The notes beneath the pieces are model-generated. The model made no database searches. It was not told where the DNA came from and saw only the letters and a list, made by a program, of their open reading frames with translations. Positions 26,706 through 36,656 of a stretch of 64,000 bases of DNA are shown here, piece by piece. The DNA comes from Paenibacillus taichungensis (lineage in GTDB: Bacteria; Bacillota; Bacilli; Paenibacillales; Paenibacillaceae). The stretch covers positions 121,461 to 185,460 of the forward strand of contig NZ_QEVW01000010.1 in the NCBI RefSeq assembly GCF_003287275.1, written 5' to 3'. The position numbers and the translations under genes were made by a program. Every line of letters starts with the position of its first letter. Position 1 is the first letter of the stretch.

Positions 26706-27074
26706 GATTTTGGGATTACAGGTACTCATAACTGAGAAATGAACCATAGTAATGTTTACCAAATATAGAATTTAAATATTAAAATATAGGTCATTTGACT
26801 CACGTCCTAAGTGATGCCTGGCTTAAGGCACTTTTCTGCGTAAAACGAAGCGCAGTAAATAGTTACAATAATTTAACCTTTGGAAAAGAAGAGATTTACG
26901 GCAGTTTTAGCCAACTGATGTGAGAGGTTTCCCTGATTCTTAGTGCTCAAGCCTGCCTGATCGAATACAGGACTTTGGACTGATGATCGTTATGGACAGC
27001 CCGTTTTACAATGGGGCAAGCCCGGCGAATGAGGCCAGGTTAAAATTCTGTAACATCAGGGGGAACACGACATC
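26706..27074 (+). other. 369-base gene-free region with several hairpins ahead of the NlpC/P60 gene
   Basis: No ORF is credible here. Local inverted repeats are visible: AAGTG(AT)GCC with GGCACTT at 26809-26833, CTGCG with CGCAG at 26836-26855, and GCCC with GGGC at 26999-27016. Cell-wall hydrolase genes in Gram-positive bacteria are often preceded by a c-di-AMP (ydaO) riboswitch. I compared the region with that consensus from memory and do not see its conserved blocks, so I do not call it. The region may be a long structured 5' leader or hold a small RNA. Confidence 0.4.
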
Positions 27075-27854
27075 ATGAACTGGAAAAGCAAGATCATTAC
27101 TGCAAGTGTAACAGCAACGATGCTGATGGGAAGTCTGACCACAGGAGCATTAACGACACCTGCATCAGCAGCGGCAGTTGAAAATTCAAAAGTTAAAGTC
27201 ATCTGGGGAGTTAATTTGCGTACATCGCCATCTTCTTCCGCAAGCATTGTTCGTTTGGTGCCAAAAGGAGAGACCGTAACGGTACTGCAAAAATCCGGAT
27301 CAGGCTGGTATAAAGTTACGGACTCCGGTAACCGGACAGGATACATATCTTCTTCTTCAAAATATACACAAGCTGTGAAAGGCAACACGACAACAGGAAG
27401 TTCAGTTACAGGCAGTGCTTCGGTGGAGAAAGTGATTGCTGCCGGTATGAAATATTGGGGGACGCCTTATGAGTTTGGAGCAAGTCGTAACAGTACGGCT
27501 ACGTTCGATTGTTCAAGCTTTGTCCGCCAGGCCTTTATTGATGCGCTCGGAATCAAGCTTCCATCCGATTCACGTAAACAAGGTGCTTATGTGAAAGCCA
27601 ACGGTACCGTTCAGACCAATTGGAAAAATCTGAAGCGTGGTGACCTGATGTACTTTATGTCCTACAAAGGCAGTTCGGCTTCATCATATTCCAGTGTGAA
27701 CAAATCTACTGCTACGATTACCCACACGGGCATTTATCTGGGTGACGGCAAAATTCTGCACACCTATTCCAATGCCGGCGGCGGTGTAACGATTAGTGAT
27801 ATCTCCGGCAAACATTGGGAGTACCGTTTCCTGTTTGGCGGAAGTGCACTTTAA
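27075..27854 (+). CDS. Secreted SH3-NlpC/P60 peptidoglycan endopeptidase
   Basis: A 259-residue exported cell-wall hydrolase. Residues 1-33 are a signal peptide ending ASAAA. Residues about 38-98 form a bacterial SH3 domain (VNLRTSPSSSASIVRLVPKG, then GWYKVTDSGNRTGYIS), which by family binds peptidoglycan. Residues about 115-259 are an NlpC/P60 domain with the catalytic Cys146 in TATFDCSSFVRQAF, His217 in ITHTGIYLG and a third His (His229) in KILHTYS. These enzymes usually cut the D-gamma-Glu to meso-DAP bond of the stem peptide. GGGGGAAC precedes the ATG. The long structured upstream region suggests control at the RNA level. Confidence 0.92.
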   Translation: MNWKSKIITASVTATMLMGSLTTGALTTPASAAAVENSKVKVIWGVNLRTSPSSSASIVRLVPKGETVTVLQKSGSGWYKVTDSGNRTGYISSSSKYTQAVKGNTTTGSSVTGSASVEKVIAAGMKYWGTPYEFGASRNSTATFDCSSFVRQAFIDALGIKLPSDSRKQGAYVKANGTVQTNWKNLKRGDLMYFMSYKGSSASSYSSVNKSTATITHTGIYLGDGKILHTYSNAGGGVTISDISGKHWEYRFLFGGSAL

Positions 27855-27888
27855 GTTCATGCATGCTTATTAAATAATGAACACATAT

Positions 27889-27934
27889 AGAACCTTTCAT
27901 CTCTGCCTATACGGGGGATGGAAGGTTCTTTTTG
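27889..27934. terminator. Bidirectional terminator
   Basis: AGAACCTTTCATC pairs with GATGGAAGGTTCT (one G.T) and is followed by TTTTT. It separates the NlpC/P60 gene from the convergent ArsR-type regulator gene. Confidence 0.85.
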
Positions 27935-27941
27935 TTGTTTA

Positions 27942-28850
27942 TTAGTCCTGATAGTACAGACGGAACAGAATATCCTGATCATAGTTGCCGAATCCTTGAC
28001 CATACAATGTAAGCCCGCCCACATGCTGCGCATCTTCCTCCACGGAGAGGCGCAATGTCCACTGATTTCGTTCCACGGGAATATCGGCAAGCGTAACTTC
28101 GGACATAAGCTGTCCATCAATAAAAGTGCCCTCATGGGTAATCCGCAGCACTTTGAGCATGCCGTATTGATTCACACTGTCGCTCCACCATTCCGGGGTG
28201 AACATGCCTCGTCCATTTCCGGAATCTCCAGGACTTGTCCATTCACCTAGTCGAATGCCATTGAGCATGAAGGTAATATCCGAAGGCCAGTTTGGGTTGA
28301 CCGAAGGGGCCTCTGAACCTATTTCAAGTGATAATTCAATGGCACTGATCTGTTGGCCTGACAAGATATAGTTTGGAATTTTGTATTCCACGAATCCGCG
28401 TCCAAACCAGAGAATATGGGCATGCATGCGTTCGGGATCCAGAAAATAGCGTGGGTCATCGTATTGTCCAATGACCTGACTGGATGTAGCCAGACCACAA
28501 GTTGGATACACATCAAAATGAGTGTAATGTCCGACAGGGATCGCCACTTCATGAAGCTTGCGGGAAGCTCCCGTTTCCTGTGGCATGGAGATACCAATCC
28601 AGTCGACGGCCAGGCTGTTCATTTTGTGCGTGCCGCCATCCTTGCGAATCATTTTGGACTGAATAACGCCCACATCCTGAAGCTTGCGAACATGCATGGT
28701 TACAATTGCGCTGCTCAGGCCGAGTGATGCGGCAATGTCCTTCACGTTCATTGGGGTCTCCGCGACAAGCCTGATAATCTGCAGACGGACTTCACTCGCA
28801 AGTGCCTCGTATAGAGGCAGCCATTCTGTATCGGTATTTGCTCTAATCAC
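27942..28850 (-). CDS. ArsR-type winged-helix regulator with large C-terminal ligand-domain candidate (copy 1)
   Basis: A 302-residue protein. The N-terminal 80 residues form a winged helix of ArsR/SmtB type (LYEALASEVRLQIIRLVAE, then NVKDIAASLGLSSAIVTMHVRKLQDVGVI). The classic metal-binding Cys motif (ELCVCDL) is absent. The remaining about 200 residues are beta-rich: YPTCGLATSSQVIGQYDDPRYF, SDITFMLNGIRLGEWTSPGD and NQYGMLKVLRITHEGTFIDG; this part is not a standard ArsR domain and looks like a jelly-roll. A full-length paralogue lies at 56692-57609. Each is divergent from an arabinan-degrading enzyme gene, here the GH51 arabinofuranosidase, so a sugar-responsive regulator is inferred. The start is GTG behind GGAGG. 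Confidence 0.78.
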   Translation of the reverse strand: MIRANTDTEWLPLYEALASEVRLQIIRLVAETPMNVKDIAASLGLSSAIVTMHVRKLQDVGVIQSKMIRKDGGTHKMNSLAVDWIGISMPQETGASRKLHEVAIPVGHYTHFDVYPTCGLATSSQVIGQYDDPRYFLDPERMHAHILWFGRGFVEYKIPNYILSGQQISAIELSLEIGSEAPSVNPNWPSDITFMLNGIRLGEWTSPGDSGNGRGMFTPEWWSDSVNQYGMLKVLRITHEGTFIDGQLMSEVTLADIPVERNQWTLRLSVEEDAQHVGGLTLYGQGFGNYDQDILFRLYYQD

Positions 28851-28930
28851 ATCTGTTCCTCCATTTTTGATTTATAGAATTAAGTTAAACATAAATCCAG
28901 TCAAAAGAATAACATTTTGCAAAATTCAGG

Positions 28931-28950
28931 TTGAAATTGGTGCCATAATC

Positions 28951-28959
<9 letters not shown>
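28931..28959 (+). promoter_or_regulatory. SigmaA promoter of the GH51 gene
   Basis: TTGAAA (28931-28936), a 17-base spacer and TTTAAT (28954-28959). It lies between the divergent ArsR-type regulator and the GH51 gene, about 70 bases ahead of the GH51 start. Confidence 0.65.
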
Positions 28960-30535
<1,576 letters not shown>

Positions 30536-30633
30536 TAGATGAAATGAGTCGAGGGAATCACTCAGGTTTAACTGAGCACTCCGATGGCGGAACTATCTTC
30601 GGCTTGCTGTGTTCCTCAACTATAAACGCAAAT

Positions 30634-30670
30634 AAAAGCTGGATGCGCATGAATCGCATCCAGCTTTTTT
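30634..30670 (+). terminator. Terminator of the GH51 gene
   Basis: AAAAGCTGGATGCG pairs perfectly with CGCATCCAGCTTTT and a T run follows. The 100 bases between stop codon and hairpin hold nothing else recognisable. Confidence 0.9.
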
Positions 30671-30737
30671 CGTGTTCCTTGGAGAGGATCTAGAGAAGAC
30701 TCCGTTTGTTAAAAGTCACTCATCGCATCAATGAATT

Positions 30738-31511
30738 TTATTTCAATTCAGTATCCGGTCCAAACACAAAGCTCTCGCCATCGCGTGGAATGAGCACCTG
30801 TCCGTCCAATTGTTCAGATGCCAGATAACTGGCGAGGTCCACACGGGACATCATGCAATGGTTAATGGCATCCATATGCACAGCGATGACATGCGCATCT
30901 GGTGCATGGCGTTTCACGGTAGCTACATCAGGTCCGTCCATCGTGATCGGGTCTCCTTGCAGGAAGCGGGCACCGCCAGCATTCACCACAATCACCTCAG
31001 GTTGATATTGACGAATGGCTTCGGCTGGCTCTTCACACCAGATGGTATCCCCGGCGATATAGGCGACAGGTTCTTCGTCTGCTTCCAATACAAAACCAGA
31101 CACCTTGCCCATACGTTCGCCGATTTCCCCGGTTCCATGTTGTCCTGAAGTACGGGCAAAACGGACAGAATGATATTCGTGTTTCTCATCCACGGCGGTG
31201 ACGTTAGTAAATCCGGCTCCTGTGAACATGGCTTCATCTCCTGGCTGGCACAACAGAGGTACATCCTTACGGAGCTGCTTCGCTGCTGCTTCATCCCAGT
31301 GATCGGGGTGTGTATGCGTAACGATCATCAGATCGGGATTCATATAATCCGTTTCCGTCTCGGGTAAGGAGACTCTTGGGTTACGTAATTCATTGGGCGT
31401 ATTCGGAAAAGCGGGCATCACTTCTTTATCCATCAACATGGGATCAACCAGTATATTCAGACCCCCAAATTCCAACCATAATGTAGCATTACGAATCAAT
31501 TGAATTTTCAT
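30738..31511 (-). CDS. MBL-fold metal-dependent hydrolase (UlaG-like)
   Basis: A 257-residue cytoplasmic protein of the metallo-beta-lactamase fold. The metal motif HxHxDH is present as VTHTHPDHWDEAA near residue 67-72. A later His/Asp pair can be seen in YIAGDTIW (about 150) and in the terminal VIAVHMDAINHC (about 208). The early ATLWLEFGGLNILVDPML block is typical for the UlaG-like subgroup, which includes lactonases and phosphodiesterases. The substrate is unknown. AAGGAG precedes the ATG. It is divergent from an Lrp-type regulator, which may control it. Confidence 0.87.
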   Translation of the reverse strand: MKIQLIRNATLWLEFGGLNILVDPMLMDKEVMPAFPNTPNELRNPRVSLPETETDYMNPDLMIVTHTHPDHWDEAAAKQLRKDVPLLCQPGDEAMFTGAGFTNVTAVDEKHEYHSVRFARTSGQHGTGEIGERMGKVSGFVLEADEEPVAYIAGDTIWCEEPAEAIRQYQPEVIVVNAGGARFLQGDPITMDGPDVATVKRHAPDAHVIAVHMDAINHCMMSRVDLASYLASEQLDGQVLIPRDGESFVFGPDTELK

Positions 31512-31638
31512 TGAACCTGCACTCCTTCGGGAATTAATGTTATTATCCTATATGTTATACAACCCGTTTATGGGCGTAAATAACACGCTGAAAGAAAACA
31601 GACCACTTTAATTTCAAGTTGAAAGGATTGCAAAATAG

Positions 31639-32070
31639 ATGAATGAGACGATTGATGATACAGATATACGCATACTGAAAAGCCTGATCCGGGACGCCAA
31701 ACGCTCTCACAAAGAGATCGGCGAAGAGGTGCATTTGACCGGACAGGCTGTAGGTGCGAGAGTACGCAAGATGCATGATCTGGGTGTGATTGAAGGATAT
31801 ACGGTAAAATGGAACCCGGAACGCCTCGGCTTGGGCCTGCAGGCATTTGTAACGATTTTTCTGAATTCCGGCGACCGACATGCCGCCTTCCGTGAATTTA
31901 TGGCTGCGCGTGAAGACATCGTGGAAGTTCACCGTGTCAGCGGAGAGGGCTGTTATCTGATGATCGTACGCACTGGAACAATGGAGCAGCTTGGAAGTTT
32001 GCTGGAAGCCATTTTGCCGTATGGAAATTATAGAATGAACCTGTCTGTTGGTATCGAAAAGTCGGAATGA
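31639..32070 (+). CDS. Lrp/AsnC family transcriptional regulator
   Basis: A 143-residue protein with an N-terminal helix-turn-helix (DDTDIRILKSLIRDAKRSHK, then EIGEEVHLTGQAVGARVRKM) and a C-terminal RAM-type effector and oligomerisation domain (LQAFVTIFLN, DIVEVHRVSGEGCYLMIVRT, GNYRMNLSVG). It has the normal family length. Proteins of this type bind amino acids or related small molecules and often regulate the divergent gene, here the MBL-fold hydrolase. The ribosome binding site is GAAAGG. No operator was recognised in the 127-base intergenic gap. Confidence 0.92.
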   Translation: MNETIDDTDIRILKSLIRDAKRSHKEIGEEVHLTGQAVGARVRKMHDLGVIEGYTVKWNPERLGLGLQAFVTIFLNSGDRHAAFREFMAAREDIVEVHRVSGEGCYLMIVRTGTMEQLGSLLEAILPYGNYRMNLSVGIEKSE

Positions 32071-32083
32071 TGTGAGCTGAATT

Positions 32084-32599
32084 TCAGATGTCCTGGTGCT
32101 GTTTCTCTTGGAGCGTCTTCTGCAGAAGGACAACTGCTTGACTGAGCTCTTTTTTGGTTAGCAAATGATCGGTCTGGATGTGACGCCGGGTGCCGTCTTT
32201 CAAATACAGGGCAATCATGGGGGAAGCAGATAATATCCATTTGCTGAAGGCGGGCGAGCCAAGCTCAATTTTACGAATCTCATTCCAGGGAATGGTCCGT
32301 TTAAGGGGATGAAGCCCTTCATCATTCCAGGATAACAACACAGAAGAACTCGCGATTGCGCGGGACAGAAACATAAAAAATAAAGGCCCGATAAACCACA
32401 TGCCAAGAATGGCTGCGATGGAATAATACAACGTCTCCAGTTGTCCAGCATGATCGTCATAGATGATCCATAACAGGGTAACGCATAACAGCAAGAACAG
32501 AAGACAAAGTGCTCCTTTCCATATAGCCGTGAAACGGCGGTAGGCAATCTGCCGATGCTCAAGCTTCGACTCTGATGATTTATATAATTCAGGTTTCAT
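32084..32599 (-). CDS. Two-helix membrane protein with PH-like cytoplasmic domain
   Basis: A 171-residue protein with AAGGAGGCG ahead of its ATG. Two membrane helices (about 27-47, ALCLLFLLLCVTLLWII, and about 58-82, SIAAILGMWFIGPLFFMFLS) are followed by a soluble part. The soluble part reads VLLSWNDEGLHPLKRTIPWNEIRKIEL, then IALYLKDGT and a C-terminal helix. The pattern of a beta-barrel followed by a helix, with the phrase IPWNEIRKIEL, resembles the bacterial PH-like domains found in small STM3941-type membrane proteins. The function is not known. It ends 14 bases from the convergent Lrp-type gene. Confidence 0.65.
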   Translation of the reverse strand: MKPELYKSSESKLEHRQIAYRRFTAIWKGALCLLFLLLCVTLLWIIYDDHAGQLETLYYSIAAILGMWFIGPLFFMFLSRAIASSSVLLSWNDEGLHPLKRTIPWNEIRKIELGSPAFSKWILSASPMIALYLKDGTRRHIQTDHLLTKKELSQAVVLLQKTLQEKQHQDI

Positions 32600-32643
32600 A
32601 AATACGCCTCCTTAACATCATTTCCCAGAAAATATACCAAACA

Positions 32644-32667
32644 TGCCGCCTGCATCGCAGAGCGGCA
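32644..32667 (-). terminator. Possible terminator of the ABC exporter operon
   Basis: TGCCGC and GCGGCA form a hairpin 36 bases past the exporter stop codon. The T run after it on the minus strand is weak (TGTTTGG), so termination is uncertain. Confidence 0.35.
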
Positions 32668-32702
32668 CATTCAACTTTATTTAACCCATTTGGTTCGATA
32701 AG

Positions 32703-34562
32703 CTAGCCGGAAATAGCTGAATCATTACCGGCTTCACGCGCATGGGTGTAAAGATCAGCATATACCCCTTCAGCATCGATCAACTTCTGATGTGAGCCTT
32801 CCTCGACAATCTCGCCATTCTCCATTACGAGAATCCGATCTGCATGCATGACTGTAGATAAACGATGTGCAATGACAATCGTTGTTCTTCCCTGTGAGAC
32901 GGATTCCAGCGCCTGTTGTACCAATTGTTCGGTATGCGAATCCAGATTCGCGGTTGCTTCATCCAGGATAAGAACTCGGGGTTGAAAGACCACGATTCGG
33001 GCAAACGATATCAGTTGACGCTCTCCGGCGGACAGACCGCTTCCGCGTTCGGAAAGACGTGTATCATACCCTTGCGGCAAACGTGAAATCATCGCATGTG
33101 CTCCGACGAATCGACAGGCCTGAATAGCCTGCTCTCTCGTAATATCCTCGCGGAACATTCGTACATTGTCAATGATGGAGCCCGAGAATAGGAATGGTTC
33201 CTGCTGGATCAGACCAACGATCCGATGAAGATTGGCTTGCGGGAAATGGCGAATGTCTACGCCATCGATCTCAATGCTGCCCTGATTCACATCGTAAAAG
33301 CGATTGAGCAGGGAGATCAACGTACTTTTGCCAGCTCCTGTAGTGCCTACGATGCCCACCATTTCACCTGGATACAGATGCAGATTCATATGCTGAATCA
33401 GGGGGCGATCTGCCCGATAGCCGAACGAAACATCATTAAAATCAATCTGTCCCATCACGTTCCGTGGTTCAAGTGTGGAGGCAGTCCCGGGTATGGGATC
33501 AGCGACTTCCGGACGGGTACTCAGAATGTTCCAGATTCGATCCATGGATACGGTGGTTGACTGGAATGTGTTCCACTGCATGGTGATCTGGTTAATCGGC
33601 TGGAAGAACTGACGGATGTAACTGATAAATGCATAGAGCACACCTACCTGCAATGATTCACCCAGCACGGCACGTCCTCCAAGCCAAACCATCATAACGA
33701 GCGCCGCATTGCCAAGGATATCAAACGTCCGGTTGAATATGACATTGGAACGGGCTTGTGTGATATTGGCCTTCAGGTGAAGTTGGTTCTGTTCCGTGAA
33801 TCTTTTCTTCTGCTCTTCTTCCTGATGGAACGCCTGGATCAGAAACATGCCGGACAGGTTCTCTGCCGTAAATGCAATCAAACGGGAGAGACGAGTTCGG
33901 GCATTCTGATAAGCCCTGCGCAGTTGGCTCCGAAATAACACAGCAACGATGGCGATCACAGGCAATACGATGAGAGAGTACCCTGCGAGTACCGGATCGA
34001 GCTGGAACATAAAGACGATAATGAGCACCAGCATCATGCCATCCCGGATGAGACTAAGCAGTACCTGAGTGAAGAAACTGCTGATCGTTTCTGTATCACT
34101 GGATACATTCGTCACCAGACTGCCAATATGGAAGCGATCGAAGAAAGACATCGACATTTTGGAGATATGCTTGAACAGGTCTTTACGAATGCGAGAGACG
34201 ATGTTCTGACCGACATGTTGCAGCAGATTGTTTTGTACATAGGTAAAAATAAAGCTGATTACAGCCAGCCCCAAAAAGATGGCTGCCAACTGGACAAGGA
34301 AACCTACACTGGTTTGGCCAATGGCCAGATGATCATCGATCGCAATCTTCACCAGGTAAGGCTGAAGCAGATCGGCGGAGATGCCGAGCAGCGAACAGAG
34401 AAAAATACCTGCAAAGGCCCATTTATGGGGTTTGGCGTAGGACATCATCGCTTTGAAGGAAGTACGCTTACTCTGGTCTGCGCCTGCATCGGAACCGGAC
34501 CCATGTCCTGACGGTGCTTGTGCTCCTGCATCTGAACGAACTTCAGCGTTACGGTCAGTCAT
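32703..34562 (-). CDS. Heterodimeric ABC exporter subunit with canonical catalytic Glu (BmrD/YheH-like)
   Basis: About 619 residues: a soluble Asp/Gly/Ser-rich N-terminal extension, six membrane helices (about 50-330) and an ATPase domain. The ATPase domain has Walker A GIVGTTGAGKST, a Q-loop in IVGLIQQEPFLF, signature SGLSAGERQL, Walker B with a catalytic Glu (LILDEATANLDS) and an H-loop IAHRLST. The start at 34562 is set by AGGAGGAGGG; it overlaps the stop of the partner gene by eight bases, which indicates translational coupling. With the partner it forms a heterodimer of the BmrCD/LmrCD type; such exporters pump out antibiotics and other amphipathic compounds. The signature LSAGE is non-canonical, matching the degenerate site of this class. 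Confidence 0.92.
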   Translation of the reverse strand: MTDRNAEVRSDAGAQAPSGHGSGSDAGADQSKRTSFKAMMSYAKPHKWAFAGIFLCSLLGISADLLQPYLVKIAIDDHLAIGQTSVGFLVQLAAIFLGLAVISFIFTYVQNNLLQHVGQNIVSRIRKDLFKHISKMSMSFFDRFHIGSLVTNVSSDTETISSFFTQVLLSLIRDGMMLVLIIVFMFQLDPVLAGYSLIVLPVIAIVAVLFRSQLRRAYQNARTRLSRLIAFTAENLSGMFLIQAFHQEEEQKKRFTEQNQLHLKANITQARSNVIFNRTFDILGNAALVMMVWLGGRAVLGESLQVGVLYAFISYIRQFFQPINQITMQWNTFQSTTVSMDRIWNILSTRPEVADPIPGTASTLEPRNVMGQIDFNDVSFGYRADRPLIQHMNLHLYPGEMVGIVGTTGAGKSTLISLLNRFYDVNQGSIEIDGVDIRHFPQANLHRIVGLIQQEPFLFSGSIIDNVRMFREDITREQAIQACRFVGAHAMISRLPQGYDTRLSERGSGLSAGERQLISFARIVVFQPRVLILDEATANLDSHTEQLVQQALESVSQGRTTIVIAHRLSTVMHADRILVMENGEIVEEGSHQKLIDAEGVYADLYTHAREAGNDSAISG

Positions 34563-36297
34563 GATGTAATCCCTCCTCCTGCAAACGATAGGTTGCAGCA
34601 TATAACCCTTTTGCGGCCATCAGCCCTGCATGTGTACCTTGTTCAGCAATTCGACCTTCATCCAGAACGATAATTTCGTCGGCATGACGGACTGCGCTAA
34701 TCCGGTGGGAGATGATTAACGTTGTTTTGCCTTTGCCAATCTCACGCAGGCTGCGCAGAATGCCACTTTCAGTGACGGCATCGACAGCACTCATACTGTC
34801 ATCCAGAATGAGTACCTGCGCTTTTTTGATCAACCCCCGTGCCAGACTGGTGCGCTGACGCTGACCGCCAGACAATGTGAGTCCGCGTTCACCCAGCAAG
34901 GTATCGAACCGATCAGGGAACCGGATAATGTTCTCGTATATCATCGCTTGTCGTGCACTGTGCTCTATGGTGTCCAGCGGAACCTCACGGTCGCTAAAAG
35001 CGATGTTGTCCCGAATGGTTGTACTGAACAGGAATCCATCCTGCGGTACATAGGCAATACGGGATCGCAGACTTTCCAGCGACAGCTTCCGGATGTCGGT
35101 TCCGTTAATACGGATGGTGCCTTCAGGCGGCTCATATGTACGCAGCAATAGCTTCACAAAGGTACTTTTACCAGAACCTGTTTTGCCCACAATGCCCACA
35201 GTTCGGCCTGCCTGGATATTCAGACTGATGTTTTTGAGCGCAGGGGATAAACTGCCGGGATAGGAAAAGGACAGATTCTCTATCGTAATGTCGTTCACGG
35301 CTTTGAGACTTGTCGCATTGGGAAGCTCACGCACGTCAGGCACTTCCGTCAACAGATCATTTACCCGCTCCAGTGATGCTCCAGAACGCTGCATGGTATT
35401 GATCACATTACCGATTTGTTGAAGCGGTCCCATGATGATCCGCAAATATAACGTCAATGCAACAAAACTTCCGAGTGTAATGGAGTTCTGCATCGTCAAA
35501 ATTCCGCCAACAAGCAGGGAAACAACCAGTGAAATGGCACCCAGCAGCGGTAGCAAGGCCTGAAATAGAGAGGACAGACGAACAAGCCGCAGCTGTTTGC
35601 TTTTGATTGCATCTACTGTGAATCCAAAACGTTCACGGGCGCTGTCTTCAATGGCAAATGTTTTGGTTACACGAATACCACCCAGTTGTTCCTCTGCGGA
35701 TTCCGTCATCGTTGCAAGAGCATCCTGCACATCACGAGAGCGCTTGCGAATTCGCGGACCGAAAAAAACGACCAGAAAGGGAATGGCCAGCAACGGCACA
35801 ATACTGATCAGAATAAGTCTCATCGGGATTCCGCTGAGCAGCATCATCACGATGCAAGATAATAATAGAAATGTTGCATTGGTCATCATGGTGACGCCGT
35901 TGGAGATGGCTTCACGTACAGAGGTGACATCATTCATGACGTAACTGAGCAGTTTCCCATTTCCCTGTTTGGAGAAATAGTGCTCACTCAGCTCCGAAAA
36001 CTTGCCGAAAATGCGCTCACGTGTCATGAATTCGAAGCGGCGTCCAAGCTTCATGATCATGAATTGCCCAGTACCGAATAACAGATTATAAGCGATGGCT
36101 ATAGCCAAAAGCGAAAGGCTATACCGGATGACCGTATTCATCTGAAGTGTGTTCTGCATGAGTTGATCCGTGAAGCTGCCCAGAATTCGGGGCAAGGACG
36201 CCTGACCCACATTGGAGGCAATAATCAGTAGTACAGCGAACAGATATACGGGCCAGTTAGCAATGACATAGCCTCGTAGTAATCCTTTCTTGGACAT
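34555..36297 (-). CDS. Heterodimeric ABC exporter subunit with degenerate Walker B (BmrC/YheI-like)
   Basis: A 580-residue half-transporter with six membrane helices (about 15-300) and an ATPase domain: Walker A GIVGKTGSGKST, Q-loop AYVPQDGFLFS, canonical signature LTLSGGQRQR and H-loop IISHRIS. Walker B reads LILDDSMSAVDA, with Asp in place of the catalytic Glu. This is the known mark of the degenerate subunit in heterodimeric exporters such as BmrC. It is the first gene of the operon and AAGGAG precedes its ATG. Upstream lie a possible leader ORF and a hairpin with a T run, discussed separately; the equivalent Bacillus operon is controlled by such an attenuator. Confidence 0.92.
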   Translation of the reverse strand: MSKKGLLRGYVIANWPVYLFAVLLIIASNVGQASLPRILGSFTDQLMQNTLQMNTVIRYSLSLLAIAIAYNLLFGTGQFMIMKLGRRFEFMTRERIFGKFSELSEHYFSKQGNGKLLSYVMNDVTSVREAISNGVTMMTNATFLLLSCIVMMLLSGIPMRLILISIVPLLAIPFLVVFFGPRIRKRSRDVQDALATMTESAEEQLGGIRVTKTFAIEDSARERFGFTVDAIKSKQLRLVRLSSLFQALLPLLGAISLVVSLLVGGILTMQNSITLGSFVALTLYLRIIMGPLQQIGNVINTMQRSGASLERVNDLLTEVPDVRELPNATSLKAVNDITIENLSFSYPGSLSPALKNISLNIQAGRTVGIVGKTGSGKSTFVKLLLRTYEPPEGTIRINGTDIRKLSLESLRSRIAYVPQDGFLFSTTIRDNIAFSDREVPLDTIEHSARQAMIYENIIRFPDRFDTLLGERGLTLSGGQRQRTSLARGLIKKAQVLILDDSMSAVDAVTESGILRSLREIGKGKTTLIISHRISAVRHADEIIVLDEGRIAEQGTHAGLMAAKGLYAATYRLQEEGLHHD

Positions 36298-36425
36298 AAG
36301 ATTTGTTCTCCTTTGTTCAGGGTGAAAGTTGGTTTGGAATCGGAGTCAAGAAAAGGGCCGACACCTGATAATAGCGCGTCGTGCCCTCTTACTTTATGCG
36401 ATCCGGTTTGCTGTTTATCCGTCAT
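36225..36425 (-). CDS. Possible leader peptide ahead of the ABC exporter operon
   Basis: A 66-codon ORF (MTDKQQTGSHKVRGHDALLS and so on) begins 128 bases upstream of the exporter start and overlaps the first 73 bases of the exporter gene in another frame. It runs through a terminator-like hairpin at 36348-36386. In Bacillus the homologous bmrCD genes are preceded by bmrB, a short peptide gene whose translation controls an attenuator. The ORF has a poor ribosome binding site and could be chance; position and hairpin are the only support. Confidence 0.35.
   Translation of the reverse strand: MTDKQQTGSHKVRGHDALLSGVGPFLDSDSKPTFTLNKGEQILCPRKDYYEAMSLLTGPYICSLYY
36348..36386 (-). terminator. Attenuator-like terminator in the exporter leader
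   Basis: On the minus strand GGGC(A)CGAC pairs with GTCGGCCC (one bulged A) and TTTTCTT follows. It lies 50 bases upstream of the exporter start and after the putative promoter, so it would end transcription before the operon unless prevented. Confidence 0.6.
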
Positions 36426-36446
36426 TCGATAGAAATCTCTATTCTT

Positions 36447-36475
36447 ATTTTTGCGCTAATCAGTAAGGATGTCAA
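36447..36475 (-). promoter_or_regulatory. Putative promoter of the ABC exporter operon
   Basis: A perfect TTGACA (36475-36470 on the minus strand), a 17-base spacer and a weak -10 AAAAAT (36452-36447). It would start transcription just upstream of the leader ORF. Confidence 0.4.
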
Positions 36476-36656
36476 CGAAGCAAGCAAGCATAATGGAAAG
36501 AAAGCAGATCAGCGCCCGCAGAGTAAGGGATATATGCAGTATTTCCGTCATTTATTCACCAGATGTCGATTTTACTGAAACATTTCAGGAGAGTCTCCCG
36601 TCTGTAGGATTGAAGAGGTCAAAAATTGGGTTTACTAAATATGGAGGTGCCAAGAA

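Noticed and set aside
26706..27074. c-di-AMP (ydaO) riboswitch
   Set aside because: The gene context fits, but the conserved sequence blocks I would expect are not visible; kept only as an unassigned structured region.
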